This document shows, piece after piece, positions 1-12,187 of a DNA stretch of 21,821 nt. The first letter of the stretch is position 1, and the number at the start of each line of letters is the position of its first letter. The notes below the pieces were generated by a model. The model was not told where the DNA came from and did not search any database. It was given only the letters and a program-made list of their open reading frames with translations. Source of the DNA: Ichthyocystis sparus (GTDB taxonomy: Bacteria > Pseudomonadota > Gammaproteobacteria > Burkholderiales > 2013Ark19i); NCBI RefSeq assembly GCF_900078755.1, contig NZ_FKIH01000017.1, one strand, 5' to 3'. Position numbers and translations under genes: made by a program.

Positions 1-2381
1 GCAGATACCGAGGATAAAGATCCAGCAGCTACACTACTACTGGAGGACACCGAAGAAGTCATACCAGAAAAAGAAGCACCACCGCCAGCACTATATCTAC
101 TCATAAATGATTTCTTAGGTACACTAAAAGGACCTCTTCTAATAATCGCAGAGGATTCTTTTACCTCAACATAAGTAGTAACAGAAGGAGCACTTACGGA
201 ACTACCACTAGCCACAATACTAACAGCTACAGAAGCGGAACTACTACCAACTACAGAACCACTACCGTCTGCTTCATCACTACGAGACGCTACCTTTACT
301 CTTCGTCCTCTCATAATTAAACCAGTACCTGAAGCTGCCAACGCAGGAACACCAATCTTAGAATAAGCATTAACAAAATCTCCACCACAAAGGACAGTAG
401 ATGATGATTCTAGCGAATCAAAAGATCGCCCAACGAGTTCACTCCACCCTTCTACAAAAATGCCCTCTATAGTTTCTACAATAGCCTTACTCAAAGATAC
501 CCAAAAATCTCCTAACCTGTTTCCCTCTAATGACAATAGGCTATCACTAGAAGCATCATCCTCTCCGACACTAAAAAGAGAGTGAACAAAATCATGACAA
601 AGCCCACCACGGTACTCAGCAAAGCACCTAGACATAAAGGAAGTCTTATAAAGCATCATATTAGTTACAAGCCAGGCACATTGTTCAGAAGATGAAAGTT
701 TACTCATGGTATCCAACACTAGAAGTCTTGACATGGACGAGTAATTACGTCTAGCCAGTACACTAACCTCACTGATAAGAACACTAACTATTTCGCTAAC
801 CTCAGGAAGTACTTCAAACCCAAACAAATCTACATGATGATCACCATGAGGCATTGACTGTGCTCTCATTCTTTCAGTAATTGAAGCAAATTTTGATGCT
901 GACAACGGAGAACCAACCCTAACATAAGCATTAACAAAATCTCTTCTAGAAAGATCAGATAATGAAGCAAAACAGTGCTCAGTGAGTGCATTCCACCTTG
1001 CCACAAAAAAATCCATTACAGCTCTAAGAATAGCTCTATCTAAGGATACCCAAAAATTTCTTAACCCGTCTCCCGTTAATGGCAACAAGCTACGACTAGA
1101 AGAATCCCATGCTCTGATACTGGAAAGAGGATCGATAAAAACAGGAATGGCCTTAGCACAATGCGCAGCAAAACACCTGGCCAAAAATTTGATCTCATAA
1201 AGCTTCCTATTAGATAAACACCAAGCACATTTTTCAGAATTTGAAAGATTACGCAGGGCCCCTGACATCGGAATTCTTACCGAACTAATGTAAATACGTT
1301 TAGCCAATGCACAAACCTCAGATATGAGATTGCTAACTACTACAGTAATATCAGGAGGTACTCCAAACCCAAATAAATCTACAAGACCAAGACAACCTGG
1401 CTCAGGAGAAAAAGGACCAGTAGGCAATGAAGATATAGAAGAAGCAGTAGCAACAGTGGTAGTGGTAGTGGTAGCTATTCTAGTAAGAGCGGGAGCTGGA
1501 ACAGGAGCGGGAGCTGGAATATTAGTGGAAACAGTAGTGGTAGTAGGAACAGGGGAGGAAGCACTTAGAGCTTTATCCAAGGCCCGGGCAATCTCTGAAC
1601 TCCACGTAATCGCTAGGCGCTCTCTAATCCTATCAATTGTATTATCAAAAAATAATTCCCTAAACTGATTGGCCTCCTCACTACCAAACATCACAATATC
1701 TTCACCAACCAGATGAAAAGAAGAAACAACCATACTATAAACATCCGCAAAATACGAAACAGCAAAATCACTCATACCTGATTCGACAGTGGAGAACAAT
1801 TCATCACGCAAATTAGAAACATCTTCTGCCACAAAAGCACCACCTAAGAAAGGGAACTCTCCAACCCGAGATCTAAAAATTGAAGCAGCTGCTCCCTGAA
1901 CGGCACGTAAAAAATTATCTTCCATTCTACGTAATTTTAACAAATCCGGAGTACAAACACGAAAACCGCAACACTCCATAGTTTGAGAAGAATTAAAATC
2001 AACTGCTTCTATAACATTTGCGCCAGCAGTAGCAGGATGAACAGCAGTAGCAGGAACTGCAACAACGCCAGTAGTATAACTCCTCTTAGGAGCAGGTCCC
2101 TTGCCCTTATTACTCCCACCCCCACTAATACCCTTACCTACAGAGGTGGTGGTGGAACTAGTGGAAGCAGCAGCAGTGGTAATGAAAGCAGAAGCAGTAA
2201 CAGCAGAGGGAATAGTAGTGGTAGTGTAAACAGTAGCAGTAGTAGCAATGGTAGCTACACCTAATCCACTAACAGGCAAAGTCTGAAGCTGCTGCAAGCC
2301 ATTACTGTCAACTTGATCAGCATCATCATTACCACCACCAGGACCAGAACTAGCACCACCAACCCCATATACAGGATTCAC
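1..2381 (-). CDS. Array family protein A (1-2-2 modules), C-terminus off the left edge
   Basis: I do not recognise the family. I checked every codon from the GTG at 2379-2381 to the left edge and found no stop, giving about 793 codons; the last 60 or so residues lie outside the window. The GTG aligns with the starts of the paralogs (NPVYGVGG follows), and an in-frame TAA at 2403-2405 with no ATG between fixes it. Order: N-terminal motif with ADQV and GLQQ; Thr/Ala/Ser stretch (about 45-80); basic KGKGPAPKR (about 92-100); module 1 from ECCGF (about 136); Pro/Ala/Thr linker; module 2 at about 333 (DLFGFGV) with RAWDSSSRSLLPLTG; second module 2 at about 515 (VDLFGFEV). The KKSF motif near the C-terminus is diverged (VPKKSFMSR, where the paralogs have LGLKKSFMIR). 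No signal peptide or membrane helix was seen. The closest relative here is B, which shares the LSASKFAS linker. A nine-G tract occupies the Shine-Dalgarno position. The reading frame is firm; the function is unknown. Confidence 0.88.
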   Translation of the reverse strand, partial: MNPVYGVGGASSGPGGGNDDADQVDSNGLQQLQTLPVSGLGVATIATTATVYTTTTIPSAVTASAFITTAAASTSSTTTSVGKGISGGGSNKGKGPAPKRSYTTGVVAVPATAVHPATAGANVIEAVDFNSSQTMECCGFRVCTPDLLKLRRMEDNFLRAVQGAAASIFRSRVGEFPFLGGAFVAEDVSNLRDELFSTVESGMSDFAVSYFADVYSMVVSSFHLVGEDIVMFGSEEANQFRELFFDNTIDRIRERLAITWSSEIARALDKALSASSPVPTTTTVSTNIPAPAPVPAPALTRIATTTTTTVATASSISSLPTGPFSPEPGCLGLVDLFGFGVPPDITVVVSNLISEVCALAKRIYISSVRIPMSGALRNLSNSEKCAWCLSNRKLYEIKFLARCFAAHCAKAIPVFIDPLSSIRAWDSSSRSLLPLTGDGLRNFWVSLDRAILRAVMDFFVARWNALTEHCFASLSDLSRRDFVNAYVRVGSPLSASKFASITERMRAQSMPHGDHHVDLFGFEVLPEVSEIVSVLISEVSVLARRNYSSMSRLLVLDTMSKLSSSEQCAWLVTNMMLYKTSFMSRCFAEYRGGLCHDFVHSLFSVGEDDASSDSLLSLEGNRLGDFWVSLSKAIVETIEGIFVEGWSELVGRSFDSLESSSTVLCGGDFVNAYSKIGVPALAASGTGLIMRGRRVKVASRSDEADGSGSVVGSSSASVAVSIVASGSSVSAPSVTTYVEVKESSAIIRRGPFSVPKKSFMSRYSAGGGASFSGMTSSVSSSSSVAAGSLSSVS

Positions 2382-2386
2382 AACAA

Positions 2387-2395
2387 CCCCCCCCC
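2387..2395 (-). promoter_or_regulatory. Nine-G tract in the Shine-Dalgarno position of gene A
   Basis: Read on the minus strand, nine G residues lie 5 nt upstream of the GTG start, where B, C, D and E have A-rich sequence followed by GGAG. The tract is G-rich enough to pair with the anti-Shine-Dalgarno. Homopolymer G tracts of this length are known slipped-strand contingency sites in other bacteria. Here a length change would alter ribosome-site strength or spacing without changing the reading frame. The tract is seen directly; phase variation is inferred. Confidence 0.6.
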
Positions 2396-2872
2396 TCTTT
2401 ATTTATTACTGATTGTTGTTACTGATTTTCTACCACCATTACTATTAGATTTACAGCTAACACATCACCCCCCACATAAGAAACACGATCTGAGCATATT
2501 CGCCAGGTGATTACCTACAACAAAACGCAGAGCACACAGAAAAAGCTCTTACACCATTACCTCTATGTACCAGAAGGTAAAGCGTTGTAGTAAACAACCA
2601 AGCACACTAGCAAACAACGCACCAACTGGGGGAAAAAGTTAAGCAGATCAAATATGAATCAACACAGCAGATAGCGACATCAACATAAGAACACACTAGT
2701 TTATTCTGACTTACTCACCATACACACAAAACAGATAGTATGCTGAACAACAAAAATTACTTATAAAGTCAAATACACATACCAAAAATAGTCATATTTA
2801 TGTCGTCAAATAAACCACAATCTTGTGCTAAAAACAGATAAACCTAGACAAAACCTATATCAACACAGACGC
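2396..2872 (-). repeat. Conserved upstream block of gene A
   Basis: This non-coding stretch is shared with the upstream regions of B, C, D, E and psi-1. It has an A-rich leader next to the gene, a variable middle, and a distal core around 2735-2860 carrying the plus-strand sequences TATGCTGAACAAC, GTCAAATAAACCACAATC and ACAAAACCTATATCAACAC. It presumably holds the promoter and a long 5' leader, but I could not fix a -35/-10 pair. It joins psi-1 directly, without the usual downstream element. Confidence 0.6.
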
Positions 2873-3543
2873 ACTAATAACAGAAGTAGTAACAGAAAGA
2901 AGAAACATTAGTCGTTGGCGCTACTATCTACTCAGATGATTCCATCTCCTAAACATTCTCAAGACAGAAGAAGAAAAAGTATGATCATATATAATTGACA
3001 TCTCAATTTCTCCTACTACCTACACCAACTAAATACAAAGAAGAAATAACTCCACGATGAACATTCTCAAGGTACACTTCATTAAAACCGTACACACACT
3101 TCAACAACAGCAAACAATTCACAACGCAAAATAGAAATCCCTCTTTCTCCAAAAGCAACACCTAAGAAAAACGGAGGTCTAAAAATTGAAGCAACCACTT
3201 CTTCGATAATAAGTAAAAAACCATTTTCCATGCTACGTAATTCTAATAAATATGGAATAACAGAAATAGCAATACTCCATAGTTTGAAAAGAGTGATATT
3301 AACCCACTCTAGAAGAACACTTGTGCCAAAAGAAGTAGGAGCAATTCTTATCTCAGCAGGATAACAAACAGAAGTGACACGAACAATAATATCAGAGCAA
3401 CAGCAAATAAAATAGCAACAAAGGTAGAAATAGGAGAATTAATAGCAATAGTAACTACACCTAATCCACCATAAGGCAAAACTTGACCAGCACCATCATT
3501 ACCACCCAGGACCAGAATCACCGACTCCAGTTACAGGATACAC
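2873..3543 (-). pseudogene. psi-1: decayed, internally deleted family member
   Basis: This is a remnant of an array gene on the minus strand. Its right end keeps the family start: GTG at 3541-3543, then YPVTGVG and a TAA after about 14 codons. Recognisable pieces run leftwards: the GLQQ region, the module 1 ECCGF/DLLALR/ENDFL segment around 3215-3290, and the middle of module 1 around 3040-3180. A piece of the C-terminal linker (the SVTTSV region) at about 2876-2910 follows, so module 2, the rest of module 1 and the basic tail are gone. The reading frame shifts repeatedly and no open frame spans it. The GGAG is replaced by a run of A. It resembles psi-2 to psi-4 more than the intact genes, and it shares its left junction with psi-4. 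Confidence 0.8.
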
Positions 3544-4010
3544 CCAACTTTTTTTTACTTATTATTGTTATTAATGAAGTTTACCACCGTTGCTATTAAT
3601 TTATAGCCGATACACATCACCCCCTCATCAGAAACACAATCCGATCACAAACACTAAGCACTTACCTATAATCATGACAAAAACAATAAAACCCGGAGGG
3701 TGCAGAGTACTAGAGCTAACAACCAAGTACAAACAATAGAAAGCAACACACCAAATGAAAGAAATTAGGCAGGTCAAATATAAACCAACACGAACACGAA
3801 TTTATTACATCTTACTCATCACACACAAAACCTTACGAATCACACAAAACTGATAGCGTGCTGTAGTGTAATGAACAATAAAACTCACCTATGAAGAACA
3901 GCCAAACCAGGTATTGTACCAACTAACAGTGACACCTACACTTATATTATCAAACAAACCACAATCGTGCTAAACCAGGAAAATACACACAAAACCCACA
4001 CCAACGCAGA
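3544..4010 (-). repeat. Upstream block retained by psi-1
   Basis: This is the same block that precedes the intact genes, kept in front of psi-1. The plus-strand core includes ACAATAAAACTCACCTATGAAGA near 3880 and ATCAAACAAACCACAATC near 3945. No coding sequence is conserved in it. Retention of a full upstream block in front of a dead gene indicates that gene and block were duplicated together. Confidence 0.55.
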
Positions 4011-4162
4011 CACACAACAATCAATCTAAGACTAATATACTACAATGCAACATCACATTACAAAATCAACGTTAACGAGCAGTACCCCAAAAATCACTCA
4101 CGCAGCATAAAATGAGCACGAGCCCTTTACTCAGCCAACAAGTGTAATACAACACTAATCAT
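4011..4162 (-). repeat. Downstream element of gene B
   Basis: This is a spacer immediately after the gene B stop, similar to 7325-7490, 12665-12814 and 16930-17053. The shared plus-strand sequences are ACTACAATGCAACATCACAT-like and AAAAATCACTC-like. It could hold the 3' end signal of the transcript, but no stem with a following U-run was found. Confidence 0.5.
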
Positions 4163-6943
4163 TTAACTTTTCTTCTTCCTTTTTCTTTTGCCCCTACCAC
4201 TTCCCCGACTTGAAGAAGAAGCTTCGCCTTCAGCAGGAGTTGATTCACTGGCAGGCATCGAAGATGACAAACCACGATTCATCAATGCTGCCAATCTCGT
4301 CCCTATATCATCATTTCCAGAATAAGTGTAGGCAGTAGTGGTAGTAGTAGCAGTTGCTACTGATGAAACACTACCCAGAACTACAGATGCAGAAGATAAA
4401 GATCCACCAGCTACACTGCTACTGGAGGACACCGAAGAAGAAGGCATACCCGAAGAAGAAGGCACACTCGAAGAGGAAGGCATACCCGAAGAGGAAGGCA
4501 TACCCGAAGAAGAAGGCATACCCGAAGAAAAAGGCATACCCGAAGAAGAAGGCATACCCGAAGAAGAAGGCATACCCGAAGAAGAAGACACACCTGAAGA
4601 GGAAGACCCACCAATACTTCCTCTAATCATAAGTGATTTCTTTAATCCCAAAGAGTAATCAACACGACCACTACTTCCAGCCACCATAGCAGATCCTTCC
4701 ACCACAACAGAAGTAGTAACAGAGGGAGCACTAGTTGTTACAGGACTATTACCAACCGTAGATAATTGAGGTCTCCTCAATTGAACCTCAGAAACATCAG
4801 CAGTTACAGAACCACTACCAGCTGCTCCAGCACGAGACACCGCCTGTGTTCTTGGTTTTATCACCTTCATAATCACACCAGACCCTGAAGCTGCCAATGC
4901 AGGAACACCAACCCTAGCATGAGCATTAACAAAATCCCCTCCACAAAGAACAGTAGATGATGATTCTAACGGGACAAAAGATTGCGTAATAAGTTTACTC
5001 CACTCTGATACAAAAATTTCCTCTATGGTTTCTTCAATAGTCCTACCCAAAGATAACCAAAAATTCTCTAACAACTCTCCAGTTAATGACAACAAGCTAC
5101 TACCAGAAGCATATTCCGCTCCGACTCTGACTCTAAAAAGAGAGCGAGTAAAATCAGGATAAAGCTCTTCAAAATACCTGTCAAAGCACCTAGACACAAG
5201 GCTAGTTCTATAAAGCATCATATTAGATATAAGCCAAGCACATTGTTCAGAAGCTGAAAGCCTACTAATGGTATCCAAAACTAGAACTCTTACCATAGAT
5301 GAGAAAATACTTCTGGCCAACTCACCAACTTCACGGATAAGAATATTAACCATTTCTCTAACCTCAGGAAGCACTTCGAAACCAAACAAATATGCACGAT
5401 TACCATGAGGCATTGCTTGTGTTCTCATTACTCCAGCAGTTGAAGCAAATTTCGATGCTGACAACGAAGAATCACCAGCACAAGCATTAACAAAATCTCT
5501 TCCACAAAGGCAAGATAACGGAACAAAAAGGTCCTTAGTGTATGCATTCCACTTTGCCATAAAAAGACCCATCACAGCCTTGAGAATAGCGCCATCTAAA
5601 GATACCCAAAAACTTCTTAACCTATCTCCCATTAATGGCAACAAGCTACGACTAGAAGAATCCCATGCTCTGATACTGCAAAGAGGGCCAACAAATCTAG
5701 GGAGGGCCATAGCGAAACACGCAGCAAAGCACCTAGCAACAAATCTGGCCTCGTAAAGCCTCGTATTAAATAAACACCAAGCACGTTGTTCAGAATTTGA
5801 AAGATTACGTACGGCCCTAGACACTGGAATTCTTACCGCATTAGTGTAAACACGTCCAGCAAATACAAGAACCTCAGCCATTAGACTGTCAACCACTTCA
5901 CTAGACTCAGGAAGTACTCTAAGCCCAAACAAATCTATAAGACCAACACCCCCCGGTTCAAGGGAAAGCTGTGTAGTAGTAGCAACAGTGGTAGTGGAAA
6001 CGGGAGCAGGAACACGAGTGGTAGTGGAAACGGGAGCAGAAACACGAGTGGTAGTGGAAGCAGGAGCAGGAGGAACACGAGTGGTAGTGGAAACGGGAGC
6101 AGGAACACTTAGGGCTTTATCCAGGGCCCAGCAAACTTCTAAATTCCAGATAGCCTCTAAGCAGTCTTTAACTTTATTAACTGTATTATCAAAAAACGAT
6201 CCCCTAAAATGATTGGCTTCCTCTATTCCAAATCTAACAACCACTCCACCAACCAGATGAAAAGAAGAAAGAGCCCTACCATAAACATTTGAGAAGTACG
6301 ACATGGCAAAACTACTCATATCTATTTCAACAGCAGCAAATAATCTATCACGCAAACTAGAAACATCTTCTGCTAGAAAAGCACCGCGCACCAAAGGTAA
6401 TTCCCCAATTCGAGATCTAAAAATTGAAGCAGCCACTCCTTGAACGGTACGTAAAAAATCATCTTCCATTCCACGTAATGCTAACAAATCTGAAGTATAA
6501 ACACGAAAACCGCAACACTCTACAGTTTGGGCAGAAGTGAGATCAGCCAATTCCATAACACTTGTGCCGGCAGTAGCTGTAGGAGCAGAAACAGCGGCAG
6601 CAGAAACTAAAACATCAGCAGTGGTACAACTCCTCTTGGGGGCAGCAGGTCCTTTACCCTTATCACTCCTACCACCACTACTACCCTTACCCACAACAGA
6701 GGTAGCGGCACTAGTGGCAGCAGCAGAAGTAGTAGTAGTAACGGCGGCAGAAACAGTAACAGTAGAGGAAATGGTTACGCTAGAGGGAACAGTAGCAGTA
6801 GTAGAAGCTATATCCTCACCCAATCCACCACCAGAAGAAGACTGAGTTCGCTGCAAACCACCAGTGTCAACTTGATCAGCATCATCATCACCCCCAGGAC
6901 CAGAACCAGCACCAGCACCACCTACTCCAGGTATAGGATTCAC
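4163..6943 (-). CDS. Array family protein B (1-2-2 modules), 926 aa from GTG
   Basis: I do not recognise the family. The frame could be extended upstream to 7093 (976 aa), but the extra 50 residues have no counterpart in the paralogs. Family conservation begins at the GTG at 6941-6943 (NPIPGVGG), with GGAG 6 nt before it, so I set the start there. Approximate order: N-terminal motif 1-35 (DADQV, GLQ); Thr/Ser/Ala stretch 45-85; basic KGKGPAAPKR 95-104; module 1 142-277 (ECCGF, SDLLALRGME, FRSR); repeated TTTRV/APVS linker 280-325; module 2 335-487 (LIDLFGL, RAWDSSSRSLLPL, FWVSL, RDFVNA); module 2 518-680 (YLFGFEV, SEQCAW, NMMLY, GGDFVNA); LGLKKSLMIR about 765; GMPSSS repeats about 779-838; YSGNDDIG about 874; KRKRKKKS tail. 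No signal peptide or membrane segment was seen. The Ser-rich repeat makes B longer than D and E. A soluble, possibly exported product is inferred only from composition. Confidence 0.9.
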   Translation of the reverse strand: MNPIPGVGGAGAGSGPGGDDDADQVDTGGLQRTQSSSGGGLGEDIASTTATVPSSVTISSTVTVSAAVTTTTSAAATSAATSVVGKGSSGGRSDKGKGPAAPKRSCTTADVLVSAAAVSAPTATAGTSVMELADLTSAQTVECCGFRVYTSDLLALRGMEDDFLRTVQGVAASIFRSRIGELPLVRGAFLAEDVSSLRDRLFAAVEIDMSSFAMSYFSNVYGRALSSFHLVGGVVVRFGIEEANHFRGSFFDNTVNKVKDCLEAIWNLEVCWALDKALSVPAPVSTTTRVPPAPASTTTRVSAPVSTTTRVPAPVSTTTVATTTQLSLEPGGVGLIDLFGLRVLPESSEVVDSLMAEVLVFAGRVYTNAVRIPVSRAVRNLSNSEQRAWCLFNTRLYEARFVARCFAACFAMALPRFVGPLCSIRAWDSSSRSLLPLMGDRLRSFWVSLDGAILKAVMGLFMAKWNAYTKDLFVPLSCLCGRDFVNACAGDSSLSASKFASTAGVMRTQAMPHGNRAYLFGFEVLPEVREMVNILIREVGELARSIFSSMVRVLVLDTISRLSASEQCAWLISNMMLYRTSLVSRCFDRYFEELYPDFTRSLFRVRVGAEYASGSSLLSLTGELLENFWLSLGRTIEETIEEIFVSEWSKLITQSFVPLESSSTVLCGGDFVNAHARVGVPALAASGSGVIMKVIKPRTQAVSRAGAAGSGSVTADVSEVQLRRPQLSTVGNSPVTTSAPSVTTSVVVEGSAMVAGSSGRVDYSLGLKKSLMIRGSIGGSSSSGVSSSSGMPSSSGMPSSSGMPFSSGMPSSSGMPSSSGMPSSSSVPSSSGMPSSSVSSSSSVAGGSLSSASVVLGSVSSVATATTTTTAYTYSGNDDIGTRLAALMNRGLSSSMPASESTPAEGEASSSSRGSGRGKRKRKKKS
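4434..4613 (-). repeat. 18-bp tandem repeat, about ten units, in gene B
   Basis: The plus-strand unit is GAAGAAGAAGGCATACCC, with one to four substitutions in individual copies and more in the last two. Each unit encodes one GMPSSS-type hexapeptide on the minus strand. The unit is a multiple of three, so gain or loss of copies keeps the frame. D and E have only a short Ser-rich stretch here, so the expansion is specific to B. Confidence 0.9.
5991..6110 (-). repeat. 30-bp repeat encoding the TTTRV/APVS linker of gene B
   Basis: There are four imperfect units (30, 30, 33 and 27 bp) beginning GTAGTGGAAA or GTAGTGGAAG on the plus strand. They encode STTTRV and PAPVS segments between module 1 and the first module 2. 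Gene A has a related but shorter, diverged linker at the same place. This is probably a flexible, length-variable spacer. Confidence 0.85.
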
Positions 6944-6949
6944 ACCAAA

Positions 6950-6957
6950 CTCCTTTT
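6950..6957 (-). promoter_or_regulatory. Shine-Dalgarno of gene B
   Basis: Minus-strand AAAAAGGAG ends 6 nt before the GTG at 6943. It is matched at the same distance or one base closer in C, D and E, and it decides the start over the upstream ATG at 7093. Confidence 0.75.
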
Positions 6958-7324
6958 TATTTTTATTTAGTATTGATTGTTGGTATTGACTTTTTATCAT
7001 CATTGTTATTAACTTATAGCTAGCATAGAGTATGTACACTGGGTGCTTGCCGACAGTTACAACAACAAAATGCGAGGCACGTGGAAAAGTCACTTACACT
7101 ATTCGCACCAGAAAGCAATACACAGACAAAAATTAATCAGATTGAATACAGATCAACACACAAATGCAAGCCGCCCGTTGTATCTTACGCACCTCACAAA
7201 AAGACCAATGGTACATAGTATGCTGAACAACGAAACTCACCCATGAAAAATGGCCAACTGTATATACCAACTAATCATATTTTTATCATCAAATAAATCA
7301 CAATATATGCCGAAAACACACAAC
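6958..7324 (-). repeat. Conserved upstream block of gene B
   Basis: This is the block shared with the other genes, including the plus-strand core AGTATGCTGAACAACGAAAC near 7217 and ATCAAATAAATCACAATAT near 7289. Short open frames inside it are not conserved between copies, so I do not call them genes. Confidence 0.55.
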
Positions 7325-7490
7325 AATTTAAGATTAATCTATTACAATGCAACATCACATTACAAAATTACTGTTAACGAGCAATATCTCAAAAATCACT
7401 CATGCACCACAAAATTAAAACAAACACCCTTCTCAATAAAAATATCGTGCAGTACAAATAAGAATAATACTTAACATTTAAAACAATTAA
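7325..7490 (-). repeat. Downstream element retained by psi-2
   Basis: This is a copy of the element found after genes B, D and E, here following the end of psi-2. It shares ACAATGCAACATCACATTAC and CTCAAAAATCACTC on the plus strand. Confidence 0.5.
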
Positions 7491-9420
7491 TTTTAACTTT
7501 TACTTTTACAACTTCCACGATATAATGGAAAAGCTTTATCTCTTCCATAGGAATTGATAAGTGGTGGTGAAGGTGGCAAATCTAGATTCAGCAAAGCAAT
7601 GACACTAATCTCTCTCCTATACCACCACCCTTCCCATAATCAGTATCAGTAATGTGCTACTACTGATGAAACGCTACTATAAAACACCAAAGAATAATAC
7701 ATACCAGAGGAGGAAGGACTACCAATAACTTGTCTAATCATAAACGATTTATTGAGTCCTAAAGAATAATAAGTATGATCACTGCTTCCAGCTGCTATAG
7801 TAAATCCTTATATCTCAACAGAAGTAATGACAGAAGAAGCACTAATTGTTAGCACTATATACACTTAGATGATCATCTCCTAAAAAATCCCAGGATAGCA
7901 GCAACAGAAGCACCGACCATAGACAATTCAACTTCTTCTTTCTAGCCAAAATACCGGCGGCTCTGAAAAATCTAAGGAAGAAGAATCAGTGCTAACATAG
8001 ATACATAGATAACTGATATCTCTTCATCAACATGAGACACTGCCCATGCTCTTCGTTCTCTCATAATTGAACCAGAACTTAAAACTACCAACGAAGGAAC
8101 ACCATCCTCAGCATAAATATTAACAAAATCTCCCCTCACAAAGAACAGTAGATTATGATTCCTCTCCAGAGACTAATGAAATAAAAAAGCTTCTATCCAA
8201 CATCCACTCCTCTGCTACAAAAACATCCTCCATAGCTTTTATATGGGCTCTATCTAGAGATATCCAAAAACCTCTTAACTATTTCTCGCTGATAACAAGC
8301 TAAGAACATAAGTATCCCTTGCTCCAACACTAAAAAAGAGTCAATAAACTCAGGACTAAATACAGCTCAACACGTGGCAAAAGACCCGGCAACAAGGACA
8401 ATTTTATAAAGCTTCATAAACTTACAAACCAAGTATGTTACTCAGAAGGCTTACTTATCTTGGCATCCAACACTAAAATTCTCACAATAGACCGAAAATA
8501 AGACTAACCAATGCACTAATCATCTCACGGATAAGAACATTGACTATTTAGCTAACCTCAGGAAGCACCTCAAATCCGAACAAATCTACAAAAACAACAA
8601 ATCAATGAAGGTGTAGAAGCAGAAACAGTAGTAACGCTTTTGATACTACAAAGGTACAAAAAACCTCTGAATTTCATGTAAGAACCAAACACTCTCTAGC
8701 CCTATTGACTGTATCGGCAAAAAATAATTACCTAAAACAAGCGCTCCCACGCCACCAAATCTCCTACTCTTTTCACCAACGAGATACAGGGCTACGATGA
8801 TACGTTCTCAGGACACACTTAATAAAAGCAATACATTCCCACTTCAACAGCAGCAAACAATTAACAACGTAAAAGAAAAACCCATCTTTCCCCAAAGCAA
8901 CACTTAAGAAAAATAATTATCTAATCAGAGATCTAAAAAATTGAAACGGCCACTTCCTCAATAGTACGTAAAAAATCATTCTCCATACTACGTAATTCTA
9001 GTAAACCCGGAATATAAATACGAAAAACGCAATACCCCACCGTTTGAAAAGAGTGAAAAACTCCCTCTAGAAAAACTCCTGTGCCAGAAGAAGCTATACT
9101 TATCTCAGCAAGATGATAAACAGCGGCTGATAGGAACTATATATCACCAGCATAACTCCTAGAAACACATCCATTGCCCCTCATTCCTATTGCCCCACCA
9201 CCATATTACCCCTCCCACAGAGGCATCAGAACCAGTGGAGGTAGTGAACAGCGAAGGAAGTAGCAACAGAGATGTAGCACCAGAAGTAGTAGCAGGGATA
9301 ACTATACCAATCTACAACCAGGAGAAAACTTTAGCCCACTGAAGCTACCATTGCCAACTCCGGCATCATCACCAATCCCAAGAATCAGAACTAGCACATA
9401 AACCCAGTTGCATAGTTCAC
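7491..9420 (-). pseudogene. psi-2: near full-length decayed member with 1-2 modules
   Basis: This is the most complete pseudogene. Its right end has the family GTG (9418-9420) preceded by GGA, then a TAG within ten codons. Leftwards come the GLQQ/ADQV remnant, the Thr/Ala stretch, module 1 (about 8650-9060), one module 2 (about 8050-8600), the C-terminal linker with a LGLKKS remnant near 7740-7770, a YSGN-like remnant near 7640, and the basic tail at 7493-7520. Frameshifts and stops break it throughout; the longest open piece is about 64 codons near 9302-9496 and is not a gene. It has only one module 2, unlike the intact genes but like psi-4. Confidence 0.82.
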
Positions 9421-9571
9421 ACCTAATTCCTTTTCTATCTACACAAAAAGCACAATCTGGGAACAAAAACTTACTTACAACTAAAACAAAACACAAAGCA
9501 CGTAATATAAGAAGAGCAACACTCCAAATGTTTATTTATATTACGAGTCACATAAAATCGATACTCACCAC
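9421..9571 (-). other. Short spacer between gene C and psi-2
   Basis: This is a 151-nt AT-rich spacer. It appears to keep the A-rich leader in front of psi-2, but most of the usual upstream block and downstream element are missing. That suggests a deletion here. No gene was seen. Confidence 0.4.

Positions 9572-12187
<2,616 letters not shown>

Noticed and set aside
4434..4613. CRISPR array
   Set aside because: The units are contiguous 18-mers without spacers, inside a coding frame.
4338..4658. Plus-strand Glu/Pro repeat frame
   Set aside because: It is the complement of the GMPSSS repeat of gene B. Several frames are open there only because the 18-bp unit lacks stops.
4163..6943. Eukaryotic gene with nuclear-type tail and Ser-rich repeats
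   Set aside because: Uninterrupted frames, GGAG at the right distance and GTG starts aligned with the ATG of gene E fit a bacterium better. The composition alone could have suggested a protist.
7043..7474. Two small plus-strand frames upstream of gene B
   Set aside because: They lie in the repeated upstream block and downstream element, and the other copies of those blocks do not keep the frames open.
9302..9496. 64-codon minus-strand frame as a small gene
   Set aside because: Its second half is a frameshifted piece of the family N-terminus, and it belongs to psi-2.
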